DNA from: Phenylobacterium sp.
GTDB lineage: Bacteria > Pseudomonadota > Alphaproteobacteria > Caulobacterales > Caulobacteraceae
Reading direction: 5' to 3'
DNA: 64,000 nucleotides
Assembly: GCF_025351295.1 (NCBI RefSeq)
Contig: NZ_JANXWD010000048.1
Coordinates: 1 to 64,000 of the forward strand
Positions 27,042 through 35,348 of the stretch are shown piece by piece; position 1 is the first letter of the stretch, and each line of letters starts with the position of its first letter. The translations under genes and the position numbers were made by a program. The notes under the pieces were generated by a model that did no database searches, was not told the origin of the DNA, and saw only the letters and a program-made list of their open reading frames with translations.

Positions 27042-28004
27042 TTACTGCGTTTTCGGACGGGACGTCACGGCGGCCTCTGCGAACGCGCCGCCGTGAGGTT
27101 CCGCCCGCCCGCGCGGGTCGGCGTGGATGATGATGTCGGCGGCGGGGAAGGCCTCCAGGATCCGTTTCTCGGCGGCGACGATCACCTCGTGGGCGGCCTC
27201 CAGCGTCACCTCGGGTTCGAGGTCGACGTGCATCTGCATGTGCACATAGGGGCCCGAGGCGCGGGTCCGCAGCTGATGCACATTGGCCAGCCGGCCGTCG
27301 GCGGTGGCCAGGCGCACGATCTCGGCGCGGGCCTCGTCGGGCAGTTCGTGGTCCATCAGCTGGCTGGAGGCCTCGCGGAACACCCCCACCGCGCCCCAGA
27401 GCAGCAGGGCGGCGATGACCACGGCGGCGGCGGCGTCCAGGCCGTTCACGCCCAGCCACGCCGAGGCGGCGATGCCGGCCAGGGCGATCAGGTTCGACGC
27501 CAGGTCCATGGCGTAGTGCGCCCGGTCGCCCGACACCGCCACCGAGGCGGTCTGCTTCAGCACCCGCCCCTGGGCGGCGAGCAGCAGGGCGGTCAGCACG
27601 GTGGAGACGGCCATCACCGCCACCGCCCAGCCCTCCTGGCGCAGGGGATGCGGCGCGATGAAGTCGCCGACCGCCTCGCGGGCGATCAGGGCGGCGGAGG
27701 CGAACACCAGGCCGGCCTGCACCAGGCTGGCGAAGGCCTCGGCCTTGCCGTGCCCGAAGCGGTGCTCGGCGTCCGGCGGCGCGGCGGCGTAGCGCACCGC
27801 CCAGAAGGTGACCAGCGAGGCCACCAGGTCGAGGCCGGAGTCGGCCGTCGAGGCCAGCAGCGCCACCGACCCGGACCCGATCCAGGCCGCGAGCTTGATC
27901 GTCACCAGGATCGCCGCCGTCGCCACCGACATCAGGGTCACCCGCCGCGTCAGGGCGGTGGTCTCGGCGGGGCTCAGGCGCGGCGGGCTCATCGCCGCAT
28001 CCAT
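27042..28004 (-). CDS. Cation diffusion facilitator (FieF/YiiP-like)
   Basis: A 320-residue divalent-metal/proton antiporter of the inner membrane with six membrane helices. The metal-site residues are visible: STADSGLDLVASLV in helix 2 (two Asp) and HYAMDLASNLIALAG in helix 5 (His and Asp). RFGHGKAEAFASL is the loop word of the family. The C-terminal cytoplasmic domain has VHQLRTRASGPYVHMQMHVDLEPEVTLEAAHEV with His residues of the dimer zinc sites. Zn2+ and Fe2+ are the usual cargo; the sequence does not decide. The start may be ATG 28004 or the ATG four codons downstream. Confidence 0.9.
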   Translation of the reverse strand: MDAAMSPPRLSPAETTALTRRVTLMSVATAAILVTIKLAAWIGSGSVALLASTADSGLDLVASLVTFWAVRYAAAPPDAEHRFGHGKAEAFASLVQAGLVFASAALIAREAVGDFIAPHPLRQEGWAVAVMAVSTVLTALLLAAQGRVLKQTASVAVSGDRAHYAMDLASNLIALAGIAASAWLGVNGLDAAAAVVIAALLLWGAVGVFREASSQLMDHELPDEARAEIVRLATADGRLANVHQLRTRASGPYVHMQMHVDLEPEVTLEAAHEVIVAAEKRILEAFPAADIIIHADPRGRAEPHGGAFAEAAVTSRPKTQ

Positions 28005-28097
28005 AGCGGTTCGTCGCGGTTTGCGCGCCGGGGAAAGACCGGGGTGACGACGTGGCGCGCCGCGCCGGGTGCGCGCTCATCGACCCTACCAACGGGT

Positions 28098-28246
28098 AGC
28101 ATCCCGGTTTCGGCGCAGCCGAAGACCGGGACCCATGAGCGCCTGAGGGTCAGGACTGGTCGTGGCTGCGCCGCAGCACCGCCCTTGCGGCGCGATCGAC
28201 GCTTATGGGTCCCGGTCTTTCGCTGGCGCGAAAACCGGGATGACAC
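28098..28246. repeat. Long palindromic repeat ATCCCGGTTT...AAACCGGGATGACA (family A)
   Basis: Left arm AGCATCCCGGTTTCGGCGCAGCC-GAAGACCGGGACCCAT faces right arm ATGGGTCCCGGTCTTTCGC...AAAACCGGGATGAC. It matches the copy at 9734-9879 in ends and inner GGGACCCAT words. The centre differs. Confidence 0.75.
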
Positions 28247-28297
28247 GCCTCTTTGACGCGAAGTCGGTGGAAAGGCGGGCCTCGGCCAGGCCCCACC

Positions 28298-28432
28298 ATG
28301 GATCTCATGGCGGCCAGTTTACCTGCGGCCTTGGGCCTATTGTTAGCCGTTCTGACGCTGACCGGCGGCCTTCAAGTCAAGTTGCGACAAGCGTCCCTTC
28401 GGGAGCAATCCCATCCAGTCCGGCGTCGATGA
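28298..28432 (+). CDS. Micro-ORF, 44 residues, hydrophobic (doubtful gene)
   Basis: Reading MDLMAASLPAALGLLLAVLT then LTGGLQVKLRQASLREQS and a basic end PVRRR: one membrane segment and a basic tail. Its TGA overlaps the ATG of the next micro-ORF (ATGA at 28429-28432). There is no good ribosome site, and codons such as TTA and CTA are unlike the neighbours. It lies in a 708-base space upstream of ffh that holds no other gene. Confidence 0.25.
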   Translation: MDLMAASLPAALGLLLAVLTLTGGLQVKLRQASLREQSHPVRRR

Positions 28433-28524
28433 CAGTCTGGCTCTTCATCCTGTTCTCGGCTGTCATTATCATTGTGGTCACAGCGGTGAGGGTCGCGACA
28501 AAGGTGCTGCGGCGATCGAGATGA
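28429..28524 (+). CDS. Micro-ORF, 31 residues, single membrane helix (doubtful gene)
   Basis: MTVWLFILFSAVIIIVVTAV followed by RVATKVLRRSR: a near-perfect small membrane protein with a positive C-terminal end. Start coupling to the preceding micro-ORF (ATGA) is the only translation signal seen. It could instead be chance in a leader region. No toxin or known micro-protein family is recognised. Confidence 0.3.
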   Translation: MTVWLFILFSAVIIIVVTAVRVATKVLRRSR

Positions 28525-28712
28525 GTCTCTCAACCCCCGTTCCTTGACCTGACCCCCCTCATCGGCGCATAAGCGCGGCCTTCCGGCGCAACCTCGGTCA
28601 GCGCCCTCTACCGCCACGGCCCCCAGGTCTTATCTGGGACGAGGGCGGCGAGGCCCCCCGTCCACGCAATCGTGCACGGGGGTCGACTGCGTTTGGGCCA
28701 TGGAGTTGAGAC

Positions 28713-30224
28713 TTGTTCGACGCACTAACAGACCGGCTTTCGACCGTATTCGACCGGCTCTCCGGTCGCGGCGTGCTGTCCGAGAAAGACGTCGCCGAGG
28801 TGATGCGCGAGATCCGCGTCGCCCTGCTGGAGGCCGACGTGGCCCTGCCGGTGGTCCGCGACTTCATCGCCAAGGCCACCGAGGCGGCGACCGGCGAGGC
28901 GGTGATCCGCTCGATCCGGCCGGCGGACCAGGTGGTCAAGATCACCTACGACGGCCTGGTCGAGATGCTGGGTGGGACGGGCGAGCCCGAGGGGCTGAAC
29001 CTCTCGCTGAATCCGCCCACCGTGATCCTGATGGCCGGCCTGCAGGGCTCGGGCAAGACCACCACCGCCGGCAAGCTGGCGCTCCGCCTGGTGCGCGAGC
29101 GCAAGAAGGTCCTGCTGGCGTCGCTGGACACCCGGCGGCCCGCCGCCATGGAACAGCTGGCGATGCTGGCCGAGCAGGCCGGCGCCCAGAGCCTGCCCAT
29201 CGTCGCCGGCCAGGCCGCGCCCGACATCGCGCGGCGCGCCATGCAGTCGGCCAGGCTGCAGGGCTATGACATCCTGATCCTCGACACCGCCGGGCGCACG
29301 ACCCTGGACGAGGCGATGATGAGCGAGGCGGCCGAGATCGCCCGCATCTCCTCGCCATCCGAGACCCTGCTGGTCGCCGATGCCCTCACCGGCCAGGACG
29401 CGGTCCGCACCGCCAAGGCCTTCCATGAGCGCCTGCCGCTGACCGGCCTGGTGCTGACCCGGGCGGACGGCGACGGCCGCGGCGGCGCGGCGCTCAGCAT
29501 GCGCGCCGTCACTGGCCTGCCGATCAAGTTCCTCGGCGTGTCGGAGAAGATCGACGGCCTGGACGTCTTCGACGCCCAGCGCGTGGCGGGCCGCATCCTG
29601 GGCCAGGGCGACGTGGTGGCGCTGGTCGAGAAGGCCACGCAAGAGCTGGACATGGCCAAGGCGGAAGCCACGGCCCGCAAGCTGGCCAAGGGCCAGTTCG
29701 ACCTGGACATGATGGCTGACCAACTGGCGCAGATGAAGCGCATGGGCGGCATGGAAGGCATGATGGGCCTGCTGCCCGGCGTGCAGAAGATGAAGAAACA
29801 GATCGCCGAAAGCGGGATCACCGACAAGAGCTTCGACCGCCAGATGGCGATCATCTCGTCGATGACCAGGCAGGAGCGGCAGAAGCCCGACATCCTCGCC
29901 GCCTCGCGCAAGCGCCGCGTCGCCAAGGGCGCCGGCGTCGACGTGGCCGAGATCAACCGCCTGCTGAAGCAGCACCGGCAGATGGCCGACACCTTCAAGG
30001 CGCTCAGCCGCAACGGCGGCAAGGGCTTCGGCCAGATGGCCAAGATGCTGGGCGGCGCGGGCGGCATGGACATGGGCAAGCTGGCCCAGATGACCGGCGG
30101 CCAGGCCCCGACCCCGCAGCAGATGGAAGAGATGGCCGCAAAGCTGAAGGACATGCCGGGCGGCATGCCGAAACTCCCGGGCCTGGGCGGACGTCCGCCG
30201 GGCTTCAACCCGTTCAAGAAATAG
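28713..30224 (+). CDS. ffh: Signal recognition particle protein Ffh
   Basis: A 503-residue SRP54 GTPase. N domain FDALTDRLSTVFDRLSGRGVLSE, G domain with GLQGSGKTTTAGKLA (G1), LDTRRPAAMEQL, ILDTAGRTTLDEAMM (G3), TGLVLTRADGDGRGGAAL (G4, with TRAD in place of the usual TKxD), and FLGVSEKIDGLDVFD. The M domain is Met-rich (DLDMMADQLAQMKRMGGMEGMMGLL, SMTRQERQKPDILAASRKRRVAKGAG) and binds 4.5S RNA and signal peptides. A Met/Gly-rich tail ends FNPFKK. The start is TTG at 28713 with GGAG at 28702-28705, the only start giving the right N-terminus. It begins the rpsP-rimM run. Confidence 0.97.
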   Translation: MFDALTDRLSTVFDRLSGRGVLSEKDVAEVMREIRVALLEADVALPVVRDFIAKATEAATGEAVIRSIRPADQVVKITYDGLVEMLGGTGEPEGLNLSLNPPTVILMAGLQGSGKTTTAGKLALRLVRERKKVLLASLDTRRPAAMEQLAMLAEQAGAQSLPIVAGQAAPDIARRAMQSARLQGYDILILDTAGRTTLDEAMMSEAAEIARISSPSETLLVADALTGQDAVRTAKAFHERLPLTGLVLTRADGDGRGGAALSMRAVTGLPIKFLGVSEKIDGLDVFDAQRVAGRILGQGDVVALVEKATQELDMAKAEATARKLAKGQFDLDMMADQLAQMKRMGGMEGMMGLLPGVQKMKKQIAESGITDKSFDRQMAIISSMTRQERQKPDILAASRKRRVAKGAGVDVAEINRLLKQHRQMADTFKALSRNGGKGFGQMAKMLGGAGGMDMGKLAQMTGGQAPTPQQMEEMAAKLKDMPGGMPKLPGLGGRPPGFNPFKK

Positions 30225-30248
30225 ACTGAAAGTTCAAAGGACTAGAGA

Positions 30249-30872
30249 ATGCTGAAGATCCGTCTCGCCCGTGGCGGCGCCAAGAAGCGCCCCTACTATT
30301 CGATCGTCGTCGCCGACAGCCATTCGCCCCGCGACGGCCGCTTTATCGAAAAGGTGGGCAGCTATAACCCGCTGCTGAAGAAGGACGACCCGAACCGCGT
30401 GGTCCTGAAGGTCGAGCGCATCCAGGAATGGATGAGCAAGGGCGCCCAGCCCACCGACCGCGTGGCCCGCGAGCTCGGCAAGGTCGGCGTGATCCAGTGG
30501 ACCGCCAGCTCCAATCCGAAGAAGGGCCTGCCCGGAACCAAGGCCAAGGAACGCGTCGAGGAGCGCGCCCAGCGCGAGACCGACCGCGCCGCCGCCGCCG
30601 CCGAACTGGCCGCCAACCCGCCGCCGGTCGAAGAGCCGGTGATCGAGGAAGTCCCGGTCGCCGAAGCCGAGGCCGCCCCGGCGGAAGAGGCTGCGCCGGA
30701 AGTTGTGGCTGAAGCGGCTCCGGCCGCTGAACCGGTTGCTGAGGACGCTCCTGCGGCCGAGGCGGTTGCCGAAGAAGCCCCGTCCGTCGAGGCCGTGGCC
30801 GAAAGCGCGCCCGCCTCCGAGGAAGCCGTGACCGAGGCCCCGGCCGCCGAAACCGGCGAAGAACAGGCCTGA
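30249..30872 (+). CDS. rpsP: 30S ribosomal protein S16 with long acidic tail
   Basis: The first 85 or so residues are an ordinary S16: [41 protein letters not shown], then [25 protein letters not shown]. The remaining 120 residues are an Ala/Glu/Pro/Val-rich tail made of short near-repeats such as [21 protein letters not shown]. Typical S16 proteins are 80-100 residues; some alphaproteobacteria carry extensions, but this one more than doubles the protein. It is 24 bases after ffh and 11 before rimM. Confidence 0.95.
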   Translation: MLKIRLARGGAKKRPYYSIVVADSHSPRDGRFIEKVGSYNPLLKKDDPNRVVLKVERIQEWMSKGAQPTDRVARELGKVGVIQWTASSNPKKGLPGTKAKERVEERAQRETDRAAAAAELAANPPPVEEPVIEEVPVAEAEAAPAEEAAPEVVAEAAPAAEPVAEDAPAAEAVAEEAPSVEAVAESAPASEEAVTEAPAAETGEEQA

Positions 30873-30883
30873 GCAAGCCAGGG

Positions 30884-31387
30884 ATGAGGTCCGATCTCAT
30901 CCAGGTGGGTCGCGTCGCGGGCGCCTTCGGGGTCCGCGGCGAGGTCCGCATCACCAGCTTCACGGCCGATCCGCTGGCGCTGGTGGACTATAAGGTGCTG
31001 CTGCGTGAGGACGGCTCGCCCGGCCTCACGCTGACCTTCGGCCGTGCGGCCAAGGGCGGGGTCGTGGGTCGCGCCCGGGAGGTCGAGACCCGCGACCAGG
31101 CCGAGGCCCTGCGCGGGCTGAAGCTGTACATCCCCCGCGCCGACCTGCCGCCGCCCGACGACGACGAGTTCTACGTCACCGACCTGATCGGTCTGGCCGT
31201 CGAGACCGCCGAGGGCGAGGCCCTGGGCAAGGTAAAGGCCGTCCAGGACTTCGGCGCCGGCGACCTCCTGGAAATCCAGCCACCCGAAGGCGCCAGCTGG
31301 TACCTGCCCTTCACCCTGGCCGCCGTGCCCGAGGTGCGGATCGCTGAGGGCAAGGTCATCGCGGTGCTTCCGCCTGAAGTCGAATAG
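30884..31387 (+). CDS. rimM: Ribosome maturation factor RimM
   Basis: A 167-residue 30S assembly factor that binds S19 and helps 16S processing. The N-terminal domain begins IQVGRVAGAFGVRGEVRITSFTADP. The middle has EALRGLKLYIPRADLPPPDDDEFYVTDLIGL, and the PRC-barrel ends LLEIQPPEGASWYLPFTLAAVPEVRIAEGKVIAVLPPE. It follows rpsP closely. Unusually, trmD and rplS do not come next but lie 2.7 kb downstream after opposite-strand genes. Confidence 0.95.
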   Translation: MRSDLIQVGRVAGAFGVRGEVRITSFTADPLALVDYKVLLREDGSPGLTLTFGRAAKGGVVGRAREVETRDQAEALRGLKLYIPRADLPPPDDDEFYVTDLIGLAVETAEGEALGKVKAVQDFGAGDLLEIQPPEGASWYLPFTLAAVPEVRIAEGKVIAVLPPEVE

Positions 31388-31394
31388 CGCCCGT

Positions 31395-31553
31395 TCCTCC
31401 CCCGTCGGGGGAGGAGGCGCAAAGCGCAGGAGGGGGTCCTCCACGATGGCGCCGCCGAGGCCCTGTCGGCATCTCCGAGGCGCCCAGTCGATCCTTCTGA
31501 GCGGACCCCCTCACCCCCTTCGCGGGAGCTCCCCCGAAGGGGAGCAGCGGGTC
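31395..31553. repeat. Long inverted repeat with GGGGTCC...GGACCCC arms (family C)
   Basis: TCCTCCCCCGTCGGGGGAGG and GCAGGAGGGGGTCCTCC at 31395-31443 are mirrored by GGACCCCCTCACCCCC and GGGAGCTCCCCCGAAGGGGAGC at 31502-31548, between convergent rimM and a thioesterase gene. Related copies are at 54586, 60096 and 62935. Confidence 0.75.
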
Positions 31554-31557
31554 GGCG

Positions 31558-32451
31558 CTAACCCTTCGCCTGCCGCACCCGCATCAGGCCTTCCTGCGCA
31601 CAGCTGGCCACCAGGGCGCCGTCGGACGCCCGGTAGATGTAGCCCAGGTTGAAGCCGCGGCCGCCGGAGGCCGAGGGGCTTTCCTGGTGGTAGAGGTGCC
31701 ATTCGTTGAAGTCGGTCGGGCGGTGGAACCACATGGCGTGGTCCAGGCTGGCGGTCTGGAAGCCCGGCGTCTGCCAGCTGACCCCGTGCGGCCGGATCGA
31801 GGTGCCCAGCAGGCTCATGTCCGAGGCATAGGCCAGGATCACCTGGTGCATGTGCGGGTCGGCGCCGATGCCGTCCTTGGCCCGGAACCACACCTGCTGC
31901 AGCGGCGCGCGCGGCTGGGGCCGGGCCACGTCGAAGCGGCCGCCCACCGTGCGCATCTCGATCGGCTGTGGCCGGTCCAGCCAGGCGCGCTGCTCGGCCG
32001 GGGCGTCCTTCATCAGGCGCCGCTGGACGTCGGTGTCGTCCTCGACCTCGTCCCAGCCGGGTGCGGCCGGCATGTCCGACTGGTGCTCGAAGCCCTGCTC
32101 CTCCACCTGGAAGGAGGCGGCGAGGTTGAAGATCTGCTGGCCGTGCTGGATCGCCACCACCCGGCGCGTCGTGAAACTGCCGCCGTCGCGCGAGCGGTCC
32201 ACGTCGAAGATGATCGGCACGGTGGGGTCGCCCGGCCGGATGAAATAGCAATGCAGCGAGTGGCAGACGCGATCCTGGACGGTCTCGTAGGCGGCCAGCA
32301 GCGACTGGGCGATCACCTGGCCGCCATAGATCCGTTCCCGCGACTCCTCGTCCGGGGTCACGCCGCGGAACAGGTTCACCTCCAGCCGCTCCAGCCTGAG
32401 GTGTCCCACCAGCGTCTGGGTGTCCATGTGCGCCGCCCCGCCATGCTGCAA
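31558..32451 (-). CDS. Acyl-CoA thioesterase II (first of two)
   Basis: A 297-residue TesB-type double hot-dog thioesterase hydrolysing acyl-CoA. RLEVNLFRGVTPDEESRERIYGGQVIAQSLLAAYETV, CHSLHCYFIRPGDPTVPIIFDVDRSRDGGSFTTRRVVAIQHG and, in the second hot-dog, QVILAYASDMSLLGTSIRPHG and LDHAMWFHRPTDFNEWHLYHQESPSASGGRGFNLGYIYRASD are family blocks with the Asp/Thr/Gln active-site region. It is closely similar to the next upstream gene, so the pair arose by tandem duplication. Confidence 0.93.
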   Translation of the reverse strand: MQHGGAAHMDTQTLVGHLRLERLEVNLFRGVTPDEESRERIYGGQVIAQSLLAAYETVQDRVCHSLHCYFIRPGDPTVPIIFDVDRSRDGGSFTTRRVVAIQHGQQIFNLAASFQVEEQGFEHQSDMPAAPGWDEVEDDTDVQRRLMKDAPAEQRAWLDRPQPIEMRTVGGRFDVARPQPRAPLQQVWFRAKDGIGADPHMHQVILAYASDMSLLGTSIRPHGVSWQTPGFQTASLDHAMWFHRPTDFNEWHLYHQESPSASGGRGFNLGYIYRASDGALVASCAQEGLMRVRQAKG

Positions 32452-32499
32452 TTGCGAAGGCGGGCCTTACGCCCGCCGCCGGGGGGCAGCAAGGCCGAG

Positions 32500-33402
32500 C
32501 TATGTCCCCGGCTTCATCCGCATCAGGCCTTCCTGGGCGACCGAGGCGACCAGGGTTCCGTCCTCGGCGTAGATCGAGCCGCGGATGAAGCCGCGGCCGC
32601 CGGAGGCCGAGGGGCTGTCGTGGGCGTAGAGGTGCCAGTGGTTGAAGTCGGTCGGCTTGTGGAACCACATGGCGTGGTCGAGGCTGGCGGACTGGAACCC
32701 CGGCGTCTGCCAGTGCACTCCGTGCGGCCGCATCGCCGTCGACAGCAGATTCATGTCGGACGCATAGGCCAGGATCACCTGGTGCATGTGGGCGTCGTCG
32801 CCGATCGGCGTGCGGCAGCGGAACCAGTTCTGCGCCACCGGCGGCTTGGGCCCGCTCATGAAGTAGTTTCGGGCGTCCACCGCGCGCATCTCGACCGGCC
32901 GCGAGCGGCCCATCCAGCTCCGGGCCGCCTCGGGCGCGGTCTTCAGATATTCCCGCATCGCCTCCGCCTCGTCCGGCAGTTCGCTCCAGTGCGGCCCGGC
33001 GGGCATCTCGGACTGGTGTTCGAACCCGGCCTCATGGACCATGAACGAGGCGGCCAGGTTGAAGATCTGCTTGCCGCGCTGGATGGCCACCACGCGCCGC
33101 GTGGTGAAGCTGCCGCCATCGCGGGAGCGGTCCACGTCGAACACGATCGGCACGGTGGGGTCGCCCGGCCGGATGAAGTAGCAGTGCAGCGAGTGGCAGA
33201 CCCGGTCCTGGACCGTCTCGTAGGCCGCCAGCAACGACTGGGCGATCACCTGGCCGCCGAAGATCCGGCCCGGCCGGTTGTCCGGCGAGGTCCCTCGGAA
33301 CAGGTTCTCCTCGATCCGCTCCAGCTGCAGGGTCTCGACCAGGGTCTCGTCCTGGCCTTCCGTCTCGGGACCCTCGGTCTCGGGGAGGTCGGCGTCGCTC
33401 AT
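32500..33402 (-). CDS. Acyl-CoA thioesterase II (second of two)
   Basis: A 300-residue TesB-type thioesterase sharing long blocks with its neighbour (GGQVIAQSLLAAYETVQDRV, HCYFIRPGDPTVPI, RDGGSFTTRRVVAIQ, LDHAMWFHKPTDFNHWHLY). The N-terminal 25 residues are acidic and Thr/Glu-rich and are absent from the neighbour. ATG 33402 is chosen; upstream in-frame codons read as a basic, atypical tail. The 48-base gap to its copy suggests an operon. Why two are kept is not evident. Confidence 0.92.
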   Translation of the reverse strand: MSDADLPETEGPETEGQDETLVETLQLERIEENLFRGTSPDNRPGRIFGGQVIAQSLLAAYETVQDRVCHSLHCYFIRPGDPTVPIVFDVDRSRDGGSFTTRRVVAIQRGKQIFNLAASFMVHEAGFEHQSEMPAGPHWSELPDEAEAMREYLKTAPEAARSWMGRSRPVEMRAVDARNYFMSGPKPPVAQNWFRCRTPIGDDAHMHQVILAYASDMNLLSTAMRPHGVHWQTPGFQSASLDHAMWFHKPTDFNHWHLYAHDSPSASGGRGFIRGSIYAEDGTLVASVAQEGLMRMKPGT

Positions 33403-33507
33403 GGGGCGCCGCATACGCGCGCGGCGCGCGAGGGGCAAGGCGCTTGGCCGGGTGGCTGTGTCCGTGGCGCCCTTGCGGAACCTTGGGTTGCGCCCTCATC
33501 TTCGGAC

Positions 33508-34104
33508 ATGGGGAACGGGGCGGACACTTCCAGGCCGATCTGGCGCAGGCCGCTGGCGGCGGTCCTGGTGGCGTGGATGCTGCTGGTGGTCGGCGGCGCC
33601 CTGACCTCGGCGCGGCTGATGGAGATCCTGCCCGGCGAGACGGCCCTGGTCCTGGCGATTGCCGGCCTGGTCGCGCCGGTCCCGGTGCTGCTGGTCTGGG
33701 GGTTCTGGACCATGCTGCGTGAGCCGGTCACCGGCTGGATCGCCCCCACCGTGCTGCTGACCTTCGGCGGCAGCCTGATCCCGGCCTTGCAGCCGTTGCT
33801 CGACGCCGGCGTGCGGCTGAACTTCGAGGCGCATCGGCCGGTCTACGAGGCCGTGGTCGCCGACGTCAGCCTGCGCCCGCCCAGCGGCCACGACCACTGG
33901 GTGTCCGGGGTTCGCGAAGAGGTCCGCTATCGCTACCGCGCCGACCGGCCCGGCGAGATCGACTTCGCCTGGGCGGCCAACGGCGAGTTCCGCACGGGGG
34001 TCCGCTACGACGACAGCCCCTGCGTGCCGCGGCCCGGCCATCGGTGCATCGACCGCGGCCGGCCTCTGGGCGGGCACTACAACTACTACCAGATGTTGTT
34101 CTGA
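33508..34104 (+). CDS. Membrane protein of unknown function
   Basis: A 198-residue protein with three N-terminal membrane segments (RPLAAVLVAWMLLVVGGAL, TALVLAIAGLVAPVPVLLVWGF, GWIAPTVLLTFGGSLIPAL), then a soluble domain of about 100 residues. The soluble part reads VYEAVVADVSLRPPSGHDHW, VREEVRYRYRADRPGEIDFAW and CVPRPGHRCIDRGRPLGGHYNYY, with a pair of Cys residues that could form a disulfide. I do not recognise a family. It lies just ahead of trmD, but 39 bases and no overlap separate them. Confidence 0.7.
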   Translation: MGNGADTSRPIWRRPLAAVLVAWMLLVVGGALTSARLMEILPGETALVLAIAGLVAPVPVLLVWGFWTMLREPVTGWIAPTVLLTFGGSLIPALQPLLDAGVRLNFEAHRPVYEAVVADVSLRPPSGHDHWVSGVREEVRYRYRADRPGEIDFAWAANGEFRTGVRYDDSPCVPRPGHRCIDRGRPLGGHYNYYQMLF

Positions 34105-34143
34105 GGCTTGACGGGTGGGCCGCGGCCGGCGCTTTCAGCCGCC

Positions 34144-34863
34144 ATGCCGTTCGACTGCGCCGTCCTGACCATGTTTCCCGAGGCCTTTCCGGGCCCGCTG
34201 GGCGTCTCGCTGATCGGCACGGCGTGGCGAGAGGCCGCGCTGTGGACCCTGGAAACGGTGGACATTCGGGCCTTTTCCAAAGATAAGCGCGGCTTCCTGG
34301 ACGACACCCCGGCGGGTGGCGGTCCTGGACAGGTGATGCGAGCGGACGTCATCGCCTCTGCGCTGGACAGCGTGGAACGGCGGGGACGGCCGCTTTTGTA
34401 CATGAGCGCCCGGGGCCGGCCCCTGACCCAGGCGCGCGTTCATGAGTGGGCCCAAGGGCCGGGGCTGATCGTGCTTTGCGGTCGGTTCGAGGGGGTGGAC
34501 CAGCGAGTGCTCGACGCCCGCGGGTTCGAGGAGGTCGCGGTTGGCGACGCGGTCCTGGCCGGTGGCGAGGCGGCGGCGCTGGTGACGATCGAGGCGTGCG
34601 TACGGCTGGTCCCGGGGGTCCTGGGGCAGGCCGAGAGCTTGAGTGAAGAAAGCTTCGAGGACGGGCTCCTCGAGCATCCGCAGTACACCAGGCCGCGGAC
34701 GTTCGAAGGGCTCGATATCCCCGAGGTCCTGCTGAGCGGGCACCACGCCGAGGTTCGGAAGTGGCGGCACGCGATGCGGGAACAGACCACGCGGCAACAG
34801 CGGCCCGACCTTTGGGACCGGCTGCCCGCCAATCAACAGGCAAAGGGCGATAAAGCCCAGTGA
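34144..34863 (+). CDS. trmD: tRNA (guanine-N1)-methyltransferase
   Basis: A 239-residue SPOUT methyltransferase making m1G37. It starts CAVLTMFPEAFPGPLGVSLIGTAWREAAL. GGGPGQVMRADVIASAL and the trefoil-knot SAM site LIVLCGRFEGVDQRVLDARGFEEVAVGDAVLAGGEAAALV are diagnostic, as is DGLLEHPQYTRPRTFEGLDIPEVLLSGHHAEVRKWR. The ATG at 34144 fits; an upstream ATG (34108) would add 12 unrelated residues. rplS follows after 12 bases. Confidence 0.95.
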   Translation: MPFDCAVLTMFPEAFPGPLGVSLIGTAWREAALWTLETVDIRAFSKDKRGFLDDTPAGGGPGQVMRADVIASALDSVERRGRPLLYMSARGRPLTQARVHEWAQGPGLIVLCGRFEGVDQRVLDARGFEEVAVGDAVLAGGEAAALVTIEACVRLVPGVLGQAESLSEESFEDGLLEHPQYTRPRTFEGLDIPEVLLSGHHAEVRKWRHAMREQTTRQQRPDLWDRLPANQQAKGDKAQ

Positions 34864-34875
34864 AGGACGAAGACC

Positions 34876-35277
34876 ATGGCTGCCAACATCATTGAAACCC
34901 TGCGCAAGGAAGAAGCCGACCGCCTGCTGGCCGTGCGCAAGATCCCCGAGTTCCGCCCCGGCGACACGGTGCGCGTGAACGTGAAGATCAAGGAAGGCGA
35001 GCGCGAGCGCGTCCAGGCCTATGAGGGCGTCTGCATCGCCCGCGGCGGCCAGGGCATCGACGAGAGCTTCACCGTCCGCAAGATCTCCTTCGGCGAGGGC
35101 GTGGAGCGGGTGTTCCCGATCCTGTCGCCGAACATCGAAAGCATCGAAGTGAAGCGCCGCGGCGTCGTGCGGCGCGCCAAGCTCTATTACCTGCGCGACC
35201 GCCGCGGGAAGTCGGCCCGGATCGCCGAGCGCCAGATGAGCGCCAAGCCGACGGCCGAGGCGCCGACGGAAGGCTGA
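34876..35277 (+). CDS. rplS: 50S ribosomal protein L19
   Basis: A 133-residue L19 (usual 115-130). [67 protein letters not shown], then [38 protein letters not shown] are textbook L19. A short acidic/Thr tail ends the protein. It terminates in a clear hairpin. Confidence 0.97.
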   Translation: MAANIIETLRKEEADRLLAVRKIPEFRPGDTVRVNVKIKEGERERVQAYEGVCIARGGQGIDESFTVRKISFGEGVERVFPILSPNIESIEVKRRGVVRRAKLYYLRDRRGKSARIAERQMSAKPTAEAPTEG

Positions 35278-35304
35278 GCCTTTCGCTAGCAACAGACTTC
35301 AGAG

Positions 35305-35334
35305 CGGCGGCCAGGGCGACCTGGCCGCCGTTTT
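35305..35334 (+). terminator. Rho-independent terminator after rplS
   Basis: CGGCGGCCAGG, loop GCGA, CCTGGCCGCCG, TTTT. An eleven-pair GC stem followed by T-run, 27 bases after the stop. Confidence 0.9.
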
Positions 35335-35348
35335 GCTATTGAATCCAT

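Noticed and set aside
28540..28712. 4.5S (SRP) RNA upstream of ffh
   Set aside because: The conserved GGTCAGG...GGAAGCAGCC-like tetraloop region was not found on either strand; only scattered partial words.
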